Assembly (NCBI GenBank): GCA_900554265.1
Contig: USGZ01000083.1
Location: 1 to 6,968, forward strand
Direction: 5' to 3'
Length of the DNA stretch: 6,968 bases
DNA from: an uncultured Porphyromonadaceae bacterium
GTDB lineage: Bacteria > Bacteroidota > Bacteroidia > Bacteroidales > Muribaculaceae
Under the pieces are notes generated by a model that did not search any database, was not told the DNA's origin, and saw only the letters and a program-made list of their open reading frames with translations. The position numbers and the translations under genes were made by a program. This document shows, piece after piece, positions 1 through 6,562 of this stretch (positions are counted from its first letter, which is position 1; every line of letters starts with the position of its first letter).

Positions 1-12
1 CCGCCCCACTCC

Positions 13-49
13 AGGACGGGAGCCCGTGAGGCCTCCCGTCCTTTTTATT
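13..49 (+). terminator. Rho-independent terminator of an off-window gene
   Basis: A perfect 10-bp stem (AGGACGGGAG at 13-22 pairing with CTCCCGTCCT at 33-42) encloses a 10-nt loop. The T-run TTTTT (42-46) follows on the + strand. This is the classical shape of an intrinsic terminator for a + strand gene ending left of the window. Read on the minus strand the hairpin is followed by GGAGTGGGGCGG rather than a T-run, so it should not terminate the minus-strand membrane protein gene well, although that gene converges on it. Confidence 0.82.
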
Positions 50-54
50 CTTGC

Positions 55-70
55 GCGAGATAAATCTCGC
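55..70. other. Short inverted repeat 3' of the membrane protein gene
   Basis: GCGAGA (55-60) and TCTCGC (65-70) form a 6-bp inverted repeat around TAAA, about 33 bp beyond the stop codon of the minus-strand membrane protein gene. On neither strand is it followed directly by a T-run, so it is a poor intrinsic terminator. It could be an mRNA 3' end-protecting hairpin or chance. I see no other terminator for that gene inside the window. Confidence 0.3.
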
Positions 71-103
71 CGCCTGAAACAAAACCACAGGGGCGGTGCG
101 GTC

Positions 104-2158
104 TCAGAGGGCGAGGAGGAGGGCGACGGCGATGGTGAACAGGAGGGGGGCCCACATCATCAGGGCCTCGCGGCGCTGACGGCGGAGGAAGAGGCGCGGG
201 GAGGCCGAAGGGCGCTGAGCCCATTCGATTCTGTTGCCGAAAAGGAACATGAACAGGATGTAGACCACCAGCAGGACCGGCCCGGTCCATATTGCCGACA
301 CAAAACATAATACCGGCAGCGACCAGGACCATAGCGGCCAGTGGCGCCAGTTGACAAAGGGCGAGATTATGCCCCAGTTCAGACTCCGGCGCACCGGCTT
401 CGGAATTTCTTCCGATAAGATTTTCACAAACACCAAGTTGCGCATCTTGCGCGCCGCCGCATACTCCTGCCGAACAGGCTCGCTGACTTCCATGAACTTG
501 TCGATTAGCTTGCGGACATCGGCCTTGGTCGCCAGCGGCTGAGCAGCCAGTCGATAGCCCGCGCCGAGAGGCTCGAGCACAATGCCAAAGCTTTCGGAAG
601 CGTCGAAGTCGAGCGTCGGGGCGATAACAGGGATATTGTGCCGACGGAATTCGGCGGTGAGGAAATCGTAGACTTGCGGCGAGTCGACAAGCCATACGCA
701 CTTGGCCAGCAGCTCCGGGCGCGAGAAGAGCCGGTTTATTTCCCACATTGCGCCTTCGGTTTCGGCGCAGCGCATTATGATTATCCGCGCGCCTTCCATA
801 AGCCGCGACACAGCCTCCTGCCACTCGTTGTCGGAAGCATAGATTCTGCGGACGCCAAGAGGCTGTAGCACCGTATTCGGGTTGCCGATGGCATAGGTCT
901 CGTAGAGCCGCCCGAACTCGCCGCAAATCATCTTCTCGCTGCGGGGGCTGCTGTCGGCCTCGAAGGAGCGTAGATATAGGTTGTACTTCTCCAGTTCATC
1001 GATTATGTCGGTGGTATAGATTCGCGAGCATATTTGGCGGATGAACCCGTCGGCCAGCACAACGGCGATGGTGAAGAAAAACGCGAACTTGCCGATGCTC
1101 TCAACCCAACTCCCTGCATCCCCGAAACTTACGAGTGTCGAGCAGTAATACCGCGATGAGTCGATAGTAAGGCACAAAAGCGACAGCGCCGCCACCACCA
1201 GATAAATGAGGACATTCAGCGACCTTGTGCGACGCTGGACATCCCCGCGGCTCTTTATCGCACGGCGCGATATACCTTTAATCCTCACAATCAAGCCGAT
1301 GATGTTGGCCACGCAGAAAAGGAAGGCCACTCCAAGAATCAGTGAGCGGGGATTGAATATATAAATAAGGAAAGGAGCGTCGATAATCAGCAGCCCGCCA
1401 AGGAAAAAGATTACCCCTCCCGGCAGAATAAGCCCTCGCACCCTCGCCGACCATATTCCCAGAATGAGCACAAGAACATAAGCACCGGCGATAAGCAAAA
1501 GGCAAATCGTCCGCACCTGTTTGTTGGCAAGATATTTATCCGTGTCCATCTGAGGCGGAGCATAGTACCAGGACGCATGCGGCCGCACAGACCCGCCCGT
1601 AAGTTGCCGGACATGAGCGTCGTCGAGCCAGACCGAACAGGCGCCATCGCGAATCTCGCCGCCTATACCGCTAACCATCACAACCTTTCCGTTGAAAGCT
1701 ATGGCGAGTTTCGCACCGATATTATACAGGGTGGTTCTTTGCCAGGCCCCTGTATCGGAGAACCTGAAAAGTGCGTATTGGCCTTCGCCATCGGTAACGG
1801 GCCGGATTTCGGTAATCCTGACCCTCTCGGCCATTAACTCAGGCCGACGATAATAGACAATCTCACTGATGGGAGCGTCAATTCGGGCATAGGCCAGGCC
1901 GAGACTATCGAGCCAACTCTCAGCCCGTGCGACTTCATCGGCGCCGGCATCGGGCCGCTGAAGAACCGAGTCTATAGCCTCGATTCCGGGATAATAGTCC
2001 ATGTCAAAGTCTCCCAAGGCCTGATAGACGGCAATGTCGGCCTCGGCATCCACATCGGCAGTGTTTACCGTGCGCCAGCCGGTATCGACGCACGAAGTCG
2101 CCAGCACGCCCGCCAGCGCGAGCACTGCAAATATCACCCAATCAAAGCGCCACCTCAT
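104..2158 (-). CDS. Polytopic membrane protein of unknown function, SecDF P1 head-like periplasmic segment plus cytoplasmic domain
   Basis: I do not recognise a named gene. The protein has 684 residues from the ATG at 2158. An in-frame TTG eight codons upstream is unlikely as the start because it lies inside the -7 promoter box. Visible layout: a signal-anchor-like hydrophobic segment (residues 7-22) ending in ATSC at Cys23, only a loose lipobox match; a soluble segment (about 24-214); membrane helices near 215-237, 243-268, 273-293, 314-332 and 356-374; a soluble domain (about 375-608); a hydrophobic hairpin (609-641); and a C-terminal helix (664-684). Arg/Lys-rich loops (about 238-242 and 294-313) put those loops, and the 375-608 domain, in the cytoplasm. 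The first soluble segment would then be periplasmic. Residues 114-189, with GAKLAIAFNGKVV at 148-160, resemble the SecDF P1 head subdomain. The cytoplasmic domain carries LRSF (396-399), an EW-centred motif near 444 and TEGAMWEI (467-474). These look like conserved motifs of an uncharacterised alpha/beta domain, possibly TIR/SLOG-like. It has its own promoter. The reading frame is sure, the role unknown. Confidence 0.85.
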   Translation of the reverse strand: MRWRFDWVIFAVLALAGVLATSCVDTGWRTVNTADVDAEADIAVYQALGDFDMDYYPGIEAIDSVLQRPDAGADEVARAESWLDSLGLAYARIDAPISEIVYYRRPELMAERVRITEIRPVTDGEGQYALFRFSDTGAWQRTTLYNIGAKLAIAFNGKVVMVSGIGGEIRDGACSVWLDDAHVRQLTGGSVRPHASWYYAPPQMDTDKYLANKQVRTICLLLIAGAYVLVLILGIWSARVRGLILPGGVIFFLGGLLIIDAPFLIYIFNPRSLILGVAFLFCVANIIGLIVRIKGISRRAIKSRGDVQRRTRSLNVLIYLVVAALSLLCLTIDSSRYYCSTLVSFGDAGSWVESIGKFAFFFTIAVVLADGFIRQICSRIYTTDIIDELEKYNLYLRSFEADSSPRSEKMICGEFGRLYETYAIGNPNTVLQPLGVRRIYASDNEWQEAVSRLMEGARIIIMRCAETEGAMWEINRLFSRPELLAKCVWLVDSPQVYDFLTAEFRRHNIPVIAPTLDFDASESFGIVLEPLGAGYRLAAQPLATKADVRKLIDKFMEVSEPVRQEYAAARKMRNLVFVKILSEEIPKPVRRSLNWGIISPFVNWRHWPLWSWSLPVLCFVSAIWTGPVLLVVYILFMFLFGNRIEWAQRPSASPRLFLRRQRREALMMWAPLLFTIAVALLLAL

Positions 2159-2179
2159 AAGCAAAAAATATAATTTCTG

Positions 2180-2209
2180 CAAATATAAGCGAAATTTCCT
2201 GCGCGCAAA
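2180..2209 (-). promoter_or_regulatory. Bacteroidetes-type promoter of the membrane protein gene
   Basis: On the minus strand TATATTTG (2187-2180) matches the Bacteroidetes -7 consensus TAnnTTTG. TTTG (2209-2206) lies 18 bp upstream, close to the usual -33 spacing. Transcription should begin near 2173, giving a leader of about 15 nt before the ATG at 2158. This placement argues against the TTG at 2182-2180 as the start codon. Confidence 0.72.
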
Positions 2210-2254
2210 AAACGCACCCGAAAAAACGCTGTGATGCAGCGATTTTTCCGGGTG
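2207..2254 (-). terminator. Rho-independent terminator of pta-ackA
   Basis: Read on the minus strand, a long stem pairs CACCCG-GAAAAA-TCGCTG with its near-complement CAGCG-TTTTTT-CGGGTG, with one bulged G and one A/T mismatch. The loop is five bases. The stem occupies 2254-2215. T6 runs follow both the inner hairpin (2226-2221) and the whole stem (2212-2207). It begins about 28 bp after the ackA stop codon. The stem also has a T-run on the + strand (2243-2247), but no + strand gene ends here. Its final T-run overlaps the -33 TTTG of the next gene's promoter. Confidence 0.82.
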
Positions 2255-2263
2255 TGGATTATG

Positions 2264-2285
2264 GTCTTTATGTCTTTATGTCTTA
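2264..2285. repeat. 8-bp tandem repeat spanning the ackA stop
   Basis: The unit GTCTTTAT occurs at 2264-2271 and 2272-2279, followed by the partial copy GTCTTA at 2280-2285, about 2.7 copies in all. The partial copy contains the ackA stop codon (TAA on the minus strand, 2285-2283). It looks like replication slippage at the 3' end of the gene, and a change in copy number would fall in non-coding DNA. Confidence 0.6.
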
Positions 2286-3488
2286 CAGGGCTGCGACGAT
2301 GGCGGCGGTGTCGCGGGCGATGGTCAGTTCTTCGTCGGTGGGGATTACGCAGACTTTGACATTCGAGGCGGCGGAGGAGATGACGGCTTCCTGGCCGCGG
2401 ATTTTGTTGGCTTCGGGGTCGATTTCGACGCCCATGAATCCGAGGGTCGAGCATACTTTCTCGCGTGTGCCGGTCTGGTTCTCGCCGACGCCGCCGGTGA
2501 AGACGATGATGTCGACACCGCCCATCTCGGCGGCATAGGCGCCGATGTACTTGGTGATGCGCAGTTCGTACATGTCCAGGGCCAGGCGGGCGCGTTCGTC
2601 GCCGGCCTTGATGGCGGCTTCGATTTCGCGCATGTCGCTGCTGACGCCGCTCACGCCGAGCACGCCGCTCTCCTTGTTGATCATCCGCTGGATGTCGTCG
2701 GCGCTCATGCCGTGCTTGTTCATCAGGAAGGTGAGGGCTCCGGAGTCGATGTCGCCGACGCGGGTACCCATCATCAGTCCTTCGGTCGGGGTGAGGCCCA
2801 TGGATGTGTCGACGCACTTACCGCCGACAACGGCAGCCATCGAGGCGCCGTTGCCGATATGGCAGGTTATGATGCGCTGTTTCTTGATATCCACGCCCAG
2901 GAACTCGCAGACGCGGGCGCTGACGTAGCGGTGGCTGGTTCCGTGGAAGCCGTAGCGGCGGACACCGTCCTCGGCGTAGTATTTATAGGGAATGGCATAC
3001 ATGAATGCCTTGGCGGGCATGGTCTGGTGGAAGGCGGTGTCGAACACGCCGACCTGGGGCACGCCGGGCAGGATTTCCTCCATTGCCTCGATGCCGGTCA
3101 TGTTGGCGGGGTTGTGGAGAGGGGCGATGTCGTAGCATTCGCGAATCATTTCCTTAACCTCGGGGGTGATGAGCACGGACTGGCTGAACTTCTCGCCGCC
3201 ATGGACAACGCGATGGCCTACGGCGTCGATTTCCTTATAGTCCTTGATGCAGCCGGTGCGGGAATCGGTGAGGTTGGATAGGATGGCCTGGATGGCCTCG
3301 CGGTGGTTGATTTTGCCGAGTTCGGTTATTTCCTTTTCGCCGGAGGCGAGCTTGAACTTGAGGAACCCGTCGGGGAGGCCGATTTTCTCGACTCCGCCTT
3401 CGGCGAGGGTCTTGGAGGAATTCTTCTCTATGTCCAGCAGCTTATATTTTACGGAAGAGCTTCCGGAATTGAGCACCAGAATTTTCAT
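2283..3488 (-). CDS. ackA: Acetate kinase
   Basis: This enzyme interconverts acetyl phosphate plus ADP and acetate plus ATP in the cytoplasm, the ATP-yielding last step of acetate fermentation. The 401-residue length is normal for the ASKHA-fold acetate kinase family. The N-terminus has the LNSGSSSVKYKL signature. Residues matching known catalytic positions of the Methanosarcina enzyme, offset by two after the first, are visible: Asn7, Arg93 (GHRVVHGG), His125, Asp150 (FDTAFH), His182 (YGFHGTSH), His210 (CHIGNGAS), Arg243 (MGTRVGD) and Glu386. The nucleotide-binding FTGGVGEN stands at 330-337. It begins three bases after the pta stop, so it is the second gene of a pta-ackA operon read from the promoter near 4545. 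There is no clear Shine-Dalgarno, as is usual in this phylum. A strong terminator follows. Nothing is truncated or missing. Confidence 0.97.
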   Translation of the reverse strand: MKILVLNSGSSSVKYKLLDIEKNSSKTLAEGGVEKIGLPDGFLKFKLASGEKEITELGKINHREAIQAILSNLTDSRTGCIKDYKEIDAVGHRVVHGGEKFSQSVLITPEVKEMIRECYDIAPLHNPANMTGIEAMEEILPGVPQVGVFDTAFHQTMPAKAFMYAIPYKYYAEDGVRRYGFHGTSHRYVSARVCEFLGVDIKKQRIITCHIGNGASMAAVVGGKCVDTSMGLTPTEGLMMGTRVGDIDSGALTFLMNKHGMSADDIQRMINKESGVLGVSGVSSDMREIEAAIKAGDERARLALDMYELRITKYIGAYAAEMGGVDIIVFTGGVGENQTGTREKVCSTLGFMGVEIDPEANKIRGQEAVISSAASNVKVCVIPTDEELTIARDTAAIVAAL

Positions 3489-3491
3489 GTC

Positions 3492-4505
3492 TTAGAGATT
3501 TTTGAGGCCGATGGCCTGAGTACAGGTTATGATGATAGTCTTGTAGATGTCTTCGGGATAGCAGCCGCGGCTGAGGTCGTTGACGGGAGCGGCGAGGCCC
3601 TGGAGCACGGGACCCACGGCCTGGATGCCGCCGAGGCGCTGGATGAGCTTGTAGGCGATGTTGCCGACCTCGAGCGAGGGGAAGACCAGCACGTTGGCGC
3701 GTCCGCTGAGGGTACTGTTCGGGGCCTTGCTGTTGGCCACGGAGGGCACAAGCGCGGCGTCGGCCTGCAGTTCGCCGTCGAGTATCAGCTTCGGGTCGAG
3801 CTGGTGGGCGACTTCGGTGGCTTTGATTACCTTGTCGACGCGGTCGCCCTTGGCGGAGCCCTTGGTCGAATAGCTCAGGATGGCCACGCGGGGAGTGATG
3901 CCGGCGATGTCGCGGGCGGTGCGGGCGGTGGCCACGGCAATCTGTCCGAGTTCCTCGGCAGTCGGGTCAGGCACTACGGCGCAGTCGGCCAGAATCAGGA
4001 TGCCGTCGGTGCCGTAAGGCGAATCTTCGGGAAGGAGCATCACGAAGGCACCGGAAACCACGCTGATGCCGGGCACGGTCTTGATTACCTGGAATGCGGC
4101 GCGGAGAACGTTGCCGGTGGTGTTCATGGCTCCGGCCACCTGCCCGTCGGCGTCGCCGGCCTTGACCATCAGGCAGCCCAGGTAGAGGGGATTGGCCGTG
4201 GTCAGGCGCGCTTCCTCCATTGTGATACCCTTGCTTTTGCGGAGTTCGTAGAACAGCGGCGCATATTTCTCGATAACCTTCTTGTCGGCGGGGTCGACGA
4301 TGGTGGCCTTATCGATATTCTTCAGATTCAGCCCGCGTGCCATGGCGAGGACTTCGTCGCGGTTGCCGATAAGGATTATCTTGGCCAGTCCGTCGGCGAT
4401 GATGCGGTCGGCGGCAGTGAGGGTACGGGGTTCGAGACCTTCCGGCAGCACGATGCGCTGCGGGTATTTCAGTGCTTTAGCTGTTAGTTTTTCAAAAAGA
4501 TTCAT
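3492..4505 (-). CDS. pta: Phosphate acetyltransferase
   Basis: It transfers the acetyl group of acetyl-CoA to phosphate, giving acetyl phosphate for AckA; the reaction is reversible and also allows acetate uptake. The 337 residues make it the short, single-domain form, lacking the N-terminal regulatory region of the E. coli enzyme. Recognisable parts are the N-terminal IVLPEG (18-23), TTANPLYLG (102-110) with a CoA-site-like loop after it, Arg135 in GNVLRAAF, and PVNDLSRGC (307-315). There Ser312-Arg313 and Asp319 match the active-site Ser309, Arg310 and Asp316 of the Methanosarcina enzyme. It is the first gene of the operon, with a Bacteroidetes promoter about 40 bp upstream, and only three bases separate its stop from the ackA ATG. 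The gene is intact. Confidence 0.96.
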   Translation of the reverse strand: MNLFEKLTAKALKYPQRIVLPEGLEPRTLTAADRIIADGLAKIILIGNRDEVLAMARGLNLKNIDKATIVDPADKKVIEKYAPLFYELRKSKGITMEEARLTTANPLYLGCLMVKAGDADGQVAGAMNTTGNVLRAAFQVIKTVPGISVVSGAFVMLLPEDSPYGTDGILILADCAVVPDPTAEELGQIAVATARTARDIAGITPRVAILSYSTKGSAKGDRVDKVIKATEVAHQLDPKLILDGELQADAALVPSVANSKAPNSTLSGRANVLVFPSLEVGNIAYKLIQRLGGIQAVGPVLQGLAAPVNDLSRGCYPEDIYKTIIITCTQAIGLKNL

Positions 4506-4544
4506 ATTGCGGGTGTTCCGGAAAAGCCGGGACTGATTTTACCG

Positions 4545-4576
4545 CAAAATTACATAATCCCGCGCACCCCCGCAAA
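4545..4576 (-). promoter_or_regulatory. Bacteroidetes-type promoter of pta-ackA
   Basis: On the minus strand TAATTTTG (4552-4545) fits the -7 consensus TAnnTTTG. TTTG (4576-4573) lies 20 bp upstream as a -33 element. Transcription would start near 4538, leaving a leader of about 33 nt before the pta ATG at 4505. The leader contains a small CCGG/CCGG hairpin (4518-4530), too weak to call an attenuator. Confidence 0.72.
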
Positions 4577-4629
4577 AAAATTTCCACCCGAGCGGACACG
4601 CGATAGGATTACGGCTGGGAAATTTTGTT

Positions 4630-4637
4630 TACCTTTG
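4630..4637 (+). promoter_or_regulatory. Bacteroidetes-type -7 box of speA
   Basis: TACCTTTG matches TAnnTTTG exactly. No TTTG is found at the expected -33 distance (about 4605-4611); the nearest TTTTG (4624-4627) is too close. The expected start of transcription is near 4644, giving a leader of roughly 25 nt before the ATG at 4670. With the pta promoter it makes this 164-bp gap a divergent promoter region. I saw no operator or riboswitch in it. Confidence 0.6.
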
Positions 4638-4669
4638 TAGTCACAACATAAATCACTGACTTTAGCCCA

Positions 4670-6562
4670 ATGAGAAAATGGCGTATTGAGGACAGCGAGG
4701 AGCTGTACAATATCCCCGGCTGGGGCCGCAACTACTTTTCCGTAAACGAGAAAGGCCACATTGTCGTAACTCCGCGTCAGGGTTGCGCTCCGGTAGACCT
4801 CAAGGATGTTATCGACGAGCTGCAGGTGCGCGACATCTCCGCGCCGATGCTGCTTCGCTTCCCTGACATCCTGGACAACCGCATCGAAAAAATCAGCAAC
4901 TGCTTCCGCCTGGCCGCCGAGCAGTACAATTACTCGGCCCAGAACTACATGATCTACCCCATCAAGGTAAACCAGATGCGCCAGGTCGTCGAGGAAATAG
5001 TTACCTACGGCAAGAAGTTCAACATCGGTCTGGAAGCGGGCTCCAAGCCTGAACTCCACGCCGTGCTGGGCACCAACGTCGACGCCGACGCCCTGATTAT
5101 CTGCAACGGATATAAGGACGAGGCCTATATCGAATTGGCCCTGCTGGCGCAGAAGATGGGCCGCAAGATATACCTGGTCGTTGAAAAACTCAACGAGTTG
5201 CGCATGATTGCGGACATCTCCAGGCGTCTGAAGGTGCGCCCCAATATCGGTATCCGCATAAAACTCTCGTCGACCGGTTCCGGCAAATGGAGCGAGAGCG
5301 GCGGCGACCAGAGCAAGTTCGGCCTCAACTCCTCCGAGCTGCTCGAGGCCATCGACATCCTCGAGCGCCGCGACCTCAAGGACTGCCTCAAGCTCATCCA
5401 CTTTCATATCGGCAGCCAGATCAACAAGATACGCGTAATCAAGAACGCGCTGCGCGAGGCAACCCAGTTCTATGTCCAGCTCTCGAAGCTCGGCTTCGGC
5501 ATCGAGTTCATCGACATCGGCGGCGGCCTGGGCGTCGACTACGACGGCACCCGCAGTTCCTCCAGCGAGAGCTCGATGAACTACTCCATCCAGGAGTACG
5601 CCAACGACGCCATCTCCTCCGTAGTCGACGTATGCGTGAAGAACAATCTTCCGCAGCCCAACATCATAACCGAGAGCGGCCGCTCCCTGACGGCCCACCA
5701 CTCCGTCCTCATCTTCGAGGTCCTCGAAACCACCTCGCTGCCCGAATGGCGCGACAACGAGGAGCTCGACCCCGACGCCCACGAACTCGCCCGCGAGCTC
5801 TACGACATCTGGGACCGCCTCGACCAGAACCGCCTGTTCGAGAGCTGGCACGACGCCCTGCAGATCCGCGAGGAGGCCCTGGACCTGTTCAGCCTCGGGA
5901 TGCTGGACCTCAAGACCCGCGCCCAGATCGAGAAACTTTTCTGGAGCATCGCCCGCGAGGTCGGCGAAATCGCCGGCGGCATGAAGCACATGCCCGAGGA
6001 CCTGCGCAAAATTGCCAAGATGCTGCCGGACAAGTACTTCTGTAACTTCTCGCTCTTCCAGAGCCTGCCTGACAGCTGGGCCATCGACCAGATATTCCCC
6101 ATCGTGCCCATATCGCGCCTGGATGAGAAGCCCACGCGCACCTGCTCCATCCAGGACATCACCTGCGACTCGGACGGCAAAATTGCCAACTTTATCTCTA
6201 CCCGTAACGTGGCTCATTATCTGCCTGTACATGCACTGAAGAAAACAGAACCTTATTATGTGGCTGTGTTCCTGGTGGGAGCTTATCAGGAGATTTTGGG
6301 AGATATGCATAATTTGTTCGGTGATACGAACGCCGTGCATGTTTCGGTGAACGAGAAAGGATATAATATCGAACAGATTATCGACGGAGAAACGGTAGCG
6401 GAGGTATTGGACTATGTGCAGTACAATCCGAAGAAGCTGGTACGTACGCTCGAAACTTGGGTGACGAAATCAGTGAAAGAAGGAAAGATTTCTTTGGAAG
6501 AAGGAAAAGAATTCCTTTCCAACTATCGTTCGGGGCTTTACGGATATACTTATTTGGAATAA
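4670..6562 (+). CDS. speA: Biosynthetic arginine decarboxylase, mosaic composition
   Basis: This PLP enzyme decarboxylates L-arginine to agmatine, the entry to putrescine and spermidine synthesis. The 630 residues match the Bacteroidales family length. It is a fold III (alanine racemase-like barrel) decarboxylase: the PLP lysine is Lys99 in YPIKVNQ, followed by EAGSKPEL (122-129), the substrate/PLP-region HFHIGSQ (244-250), GGGLGVDYDG (284-293), ESGR (335-338), the catalytic-cysteine motif TCDSDG with Cys499, and GDTNAVH (551-557). The start is set by the conserved MRKWRIEDSEELYNI and by the -7 box upstream. Codon use changes sharply near codon 504. Before it Gly is mostly GGC and Arg mostly CGC. 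After it Gly is GGA (7 of 9) and all three Arg are CGT. The C-terminal 127 residues look, from memory, nearly identical to Bacteroides SpeA. The frame is intact across the change, so the product should be a full-length, possibly hybrid enzyme. argB follows after 56 bp and may be co-transcribed. Confidence 0.95.
   Translation: MRKWRIEDSEELYNIPGWGRNYFSVNEKGHIVVTPRQGCAPVDLKDVIDELQVRDISAPMLLRFPDILDNRIEKISNCFRLAAEQYNYSAQNYMIYPIKVNQMRQVVEEIVTYGKKFNIGLEAGSKPELHAVLGTNVDADALIICNGYKDEAYIELALLAQKMGRKIYLVVEKLNELRMIADISRRLKVRPNIGIRIKLSSTGSGKWSESGGDQSKFGLNSSELLEAIDILERRDLKDCLKLIHFHIGSQINKIRVIKNALREATQFYVQLSKLGFGIEFIDIGGGLGVDYDGTRSSSSESSMNYSIQEYANDAISSVVDVCVKNNLPQPNIITESGRSLTAHHSVLIFEVLETTSLPEWRDNEELDPDAHELARELYDIWDRLDQNRLFESWHDALQIREEALDLFSLGMLDLKTRAQIEKLFWSIAREVGEIAGGMKHMPEDLRKIAKMLPDKYFCNFSLFQSLPDSWAIDQIFPIVPISRLDEKPTRTCSIQDITCDSDGKIANFISTRNVAHYLPVHALKKTEPYYVAVFLVGAYQEILGDMHNLFGDTNAVHVSVNEKGYNIEQIIDGETVAEVLDYVQYNPKKLVRTLETWVTKSVKEGKISLEEGKEFLSNYRSGLYGYTYLE
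6160..6200. other. Composition breakpoint inside speA (recombination or assembly join)
   Basis: GC content by hand count is 42/60 at 5761-5820, 27/60 at 6241-6300 and 23/60 at 6481-6540. The switch is sharp: codons up to Gly503 (GGC, 6176-6178) are GC-ending, while from about Lys504/Ile505 they become mixed or AT-ending. The sequence to the right of this point, including argB, stays lower in GC to the window edge. The exact join cannot be placed better than about 6170-6200, because the encoded stretch ITCDSDGKIANF is strongly conserved and could be shared by both parents. Confidence 0.75.

Noticed and set aside
45..926. 293-codon minus-strand frame within the membrane protein gene
   Set aside because: Out-of-frame shadow of the 684-residue gene, whose transmembrane pattern and motifs are coherent throughout; no frameshift is needed.
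2155..2817. 220-codon minus-strand frame overlapping the ackA 3' end, very Arg/His-rich
   Set aside because: Out-of-frame reading of ackA; the Arg/His-rich composition is typical of a +1 frame of GC-rich coding DNA.
3303..4487. 394-codon open frame on the plus strand opposite ackA and pta
   Set aside because: Antisense shadow crossing two certain genes. It is Gly/Ala/Asp/His-rich without family motifs and has no promoter or start context.
4518..4530. CCGG/CCGG hairpin in the pta leader as a possible attenuator or riboswitch
   Set aside because: Only four base pairs, with no T-run, alternative pairing or conserved riboswitch-like core visible.
6006..6189. 13-bp direct repeat GCAAAATTGCCAA at 6006-6018 and 6177-6189, the second copy at the composition break
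   Set aside because: The two copies encode unrelated residues (Lys-Ile-Ala-Lys and Lys-Ile-Ala-Asn) and both are ordinary coding sequence. The stretch between them is normal, conserved SpeA, so no deletion, duplication or insertion is implied. It is probably coincidence.
4550..6340. Long 596-codon open frame on the minus strand opposite speA
   Set aside because: It is the exact antisense shadow of a recognisable enzyme gene. Its translation is low-complexity (Val/Ala/Leu/Asp/Gly-rich) as expected from GC-ending codons read backwards, it shows no motifs, and it spans the composition breakpoint and the pta promoter.
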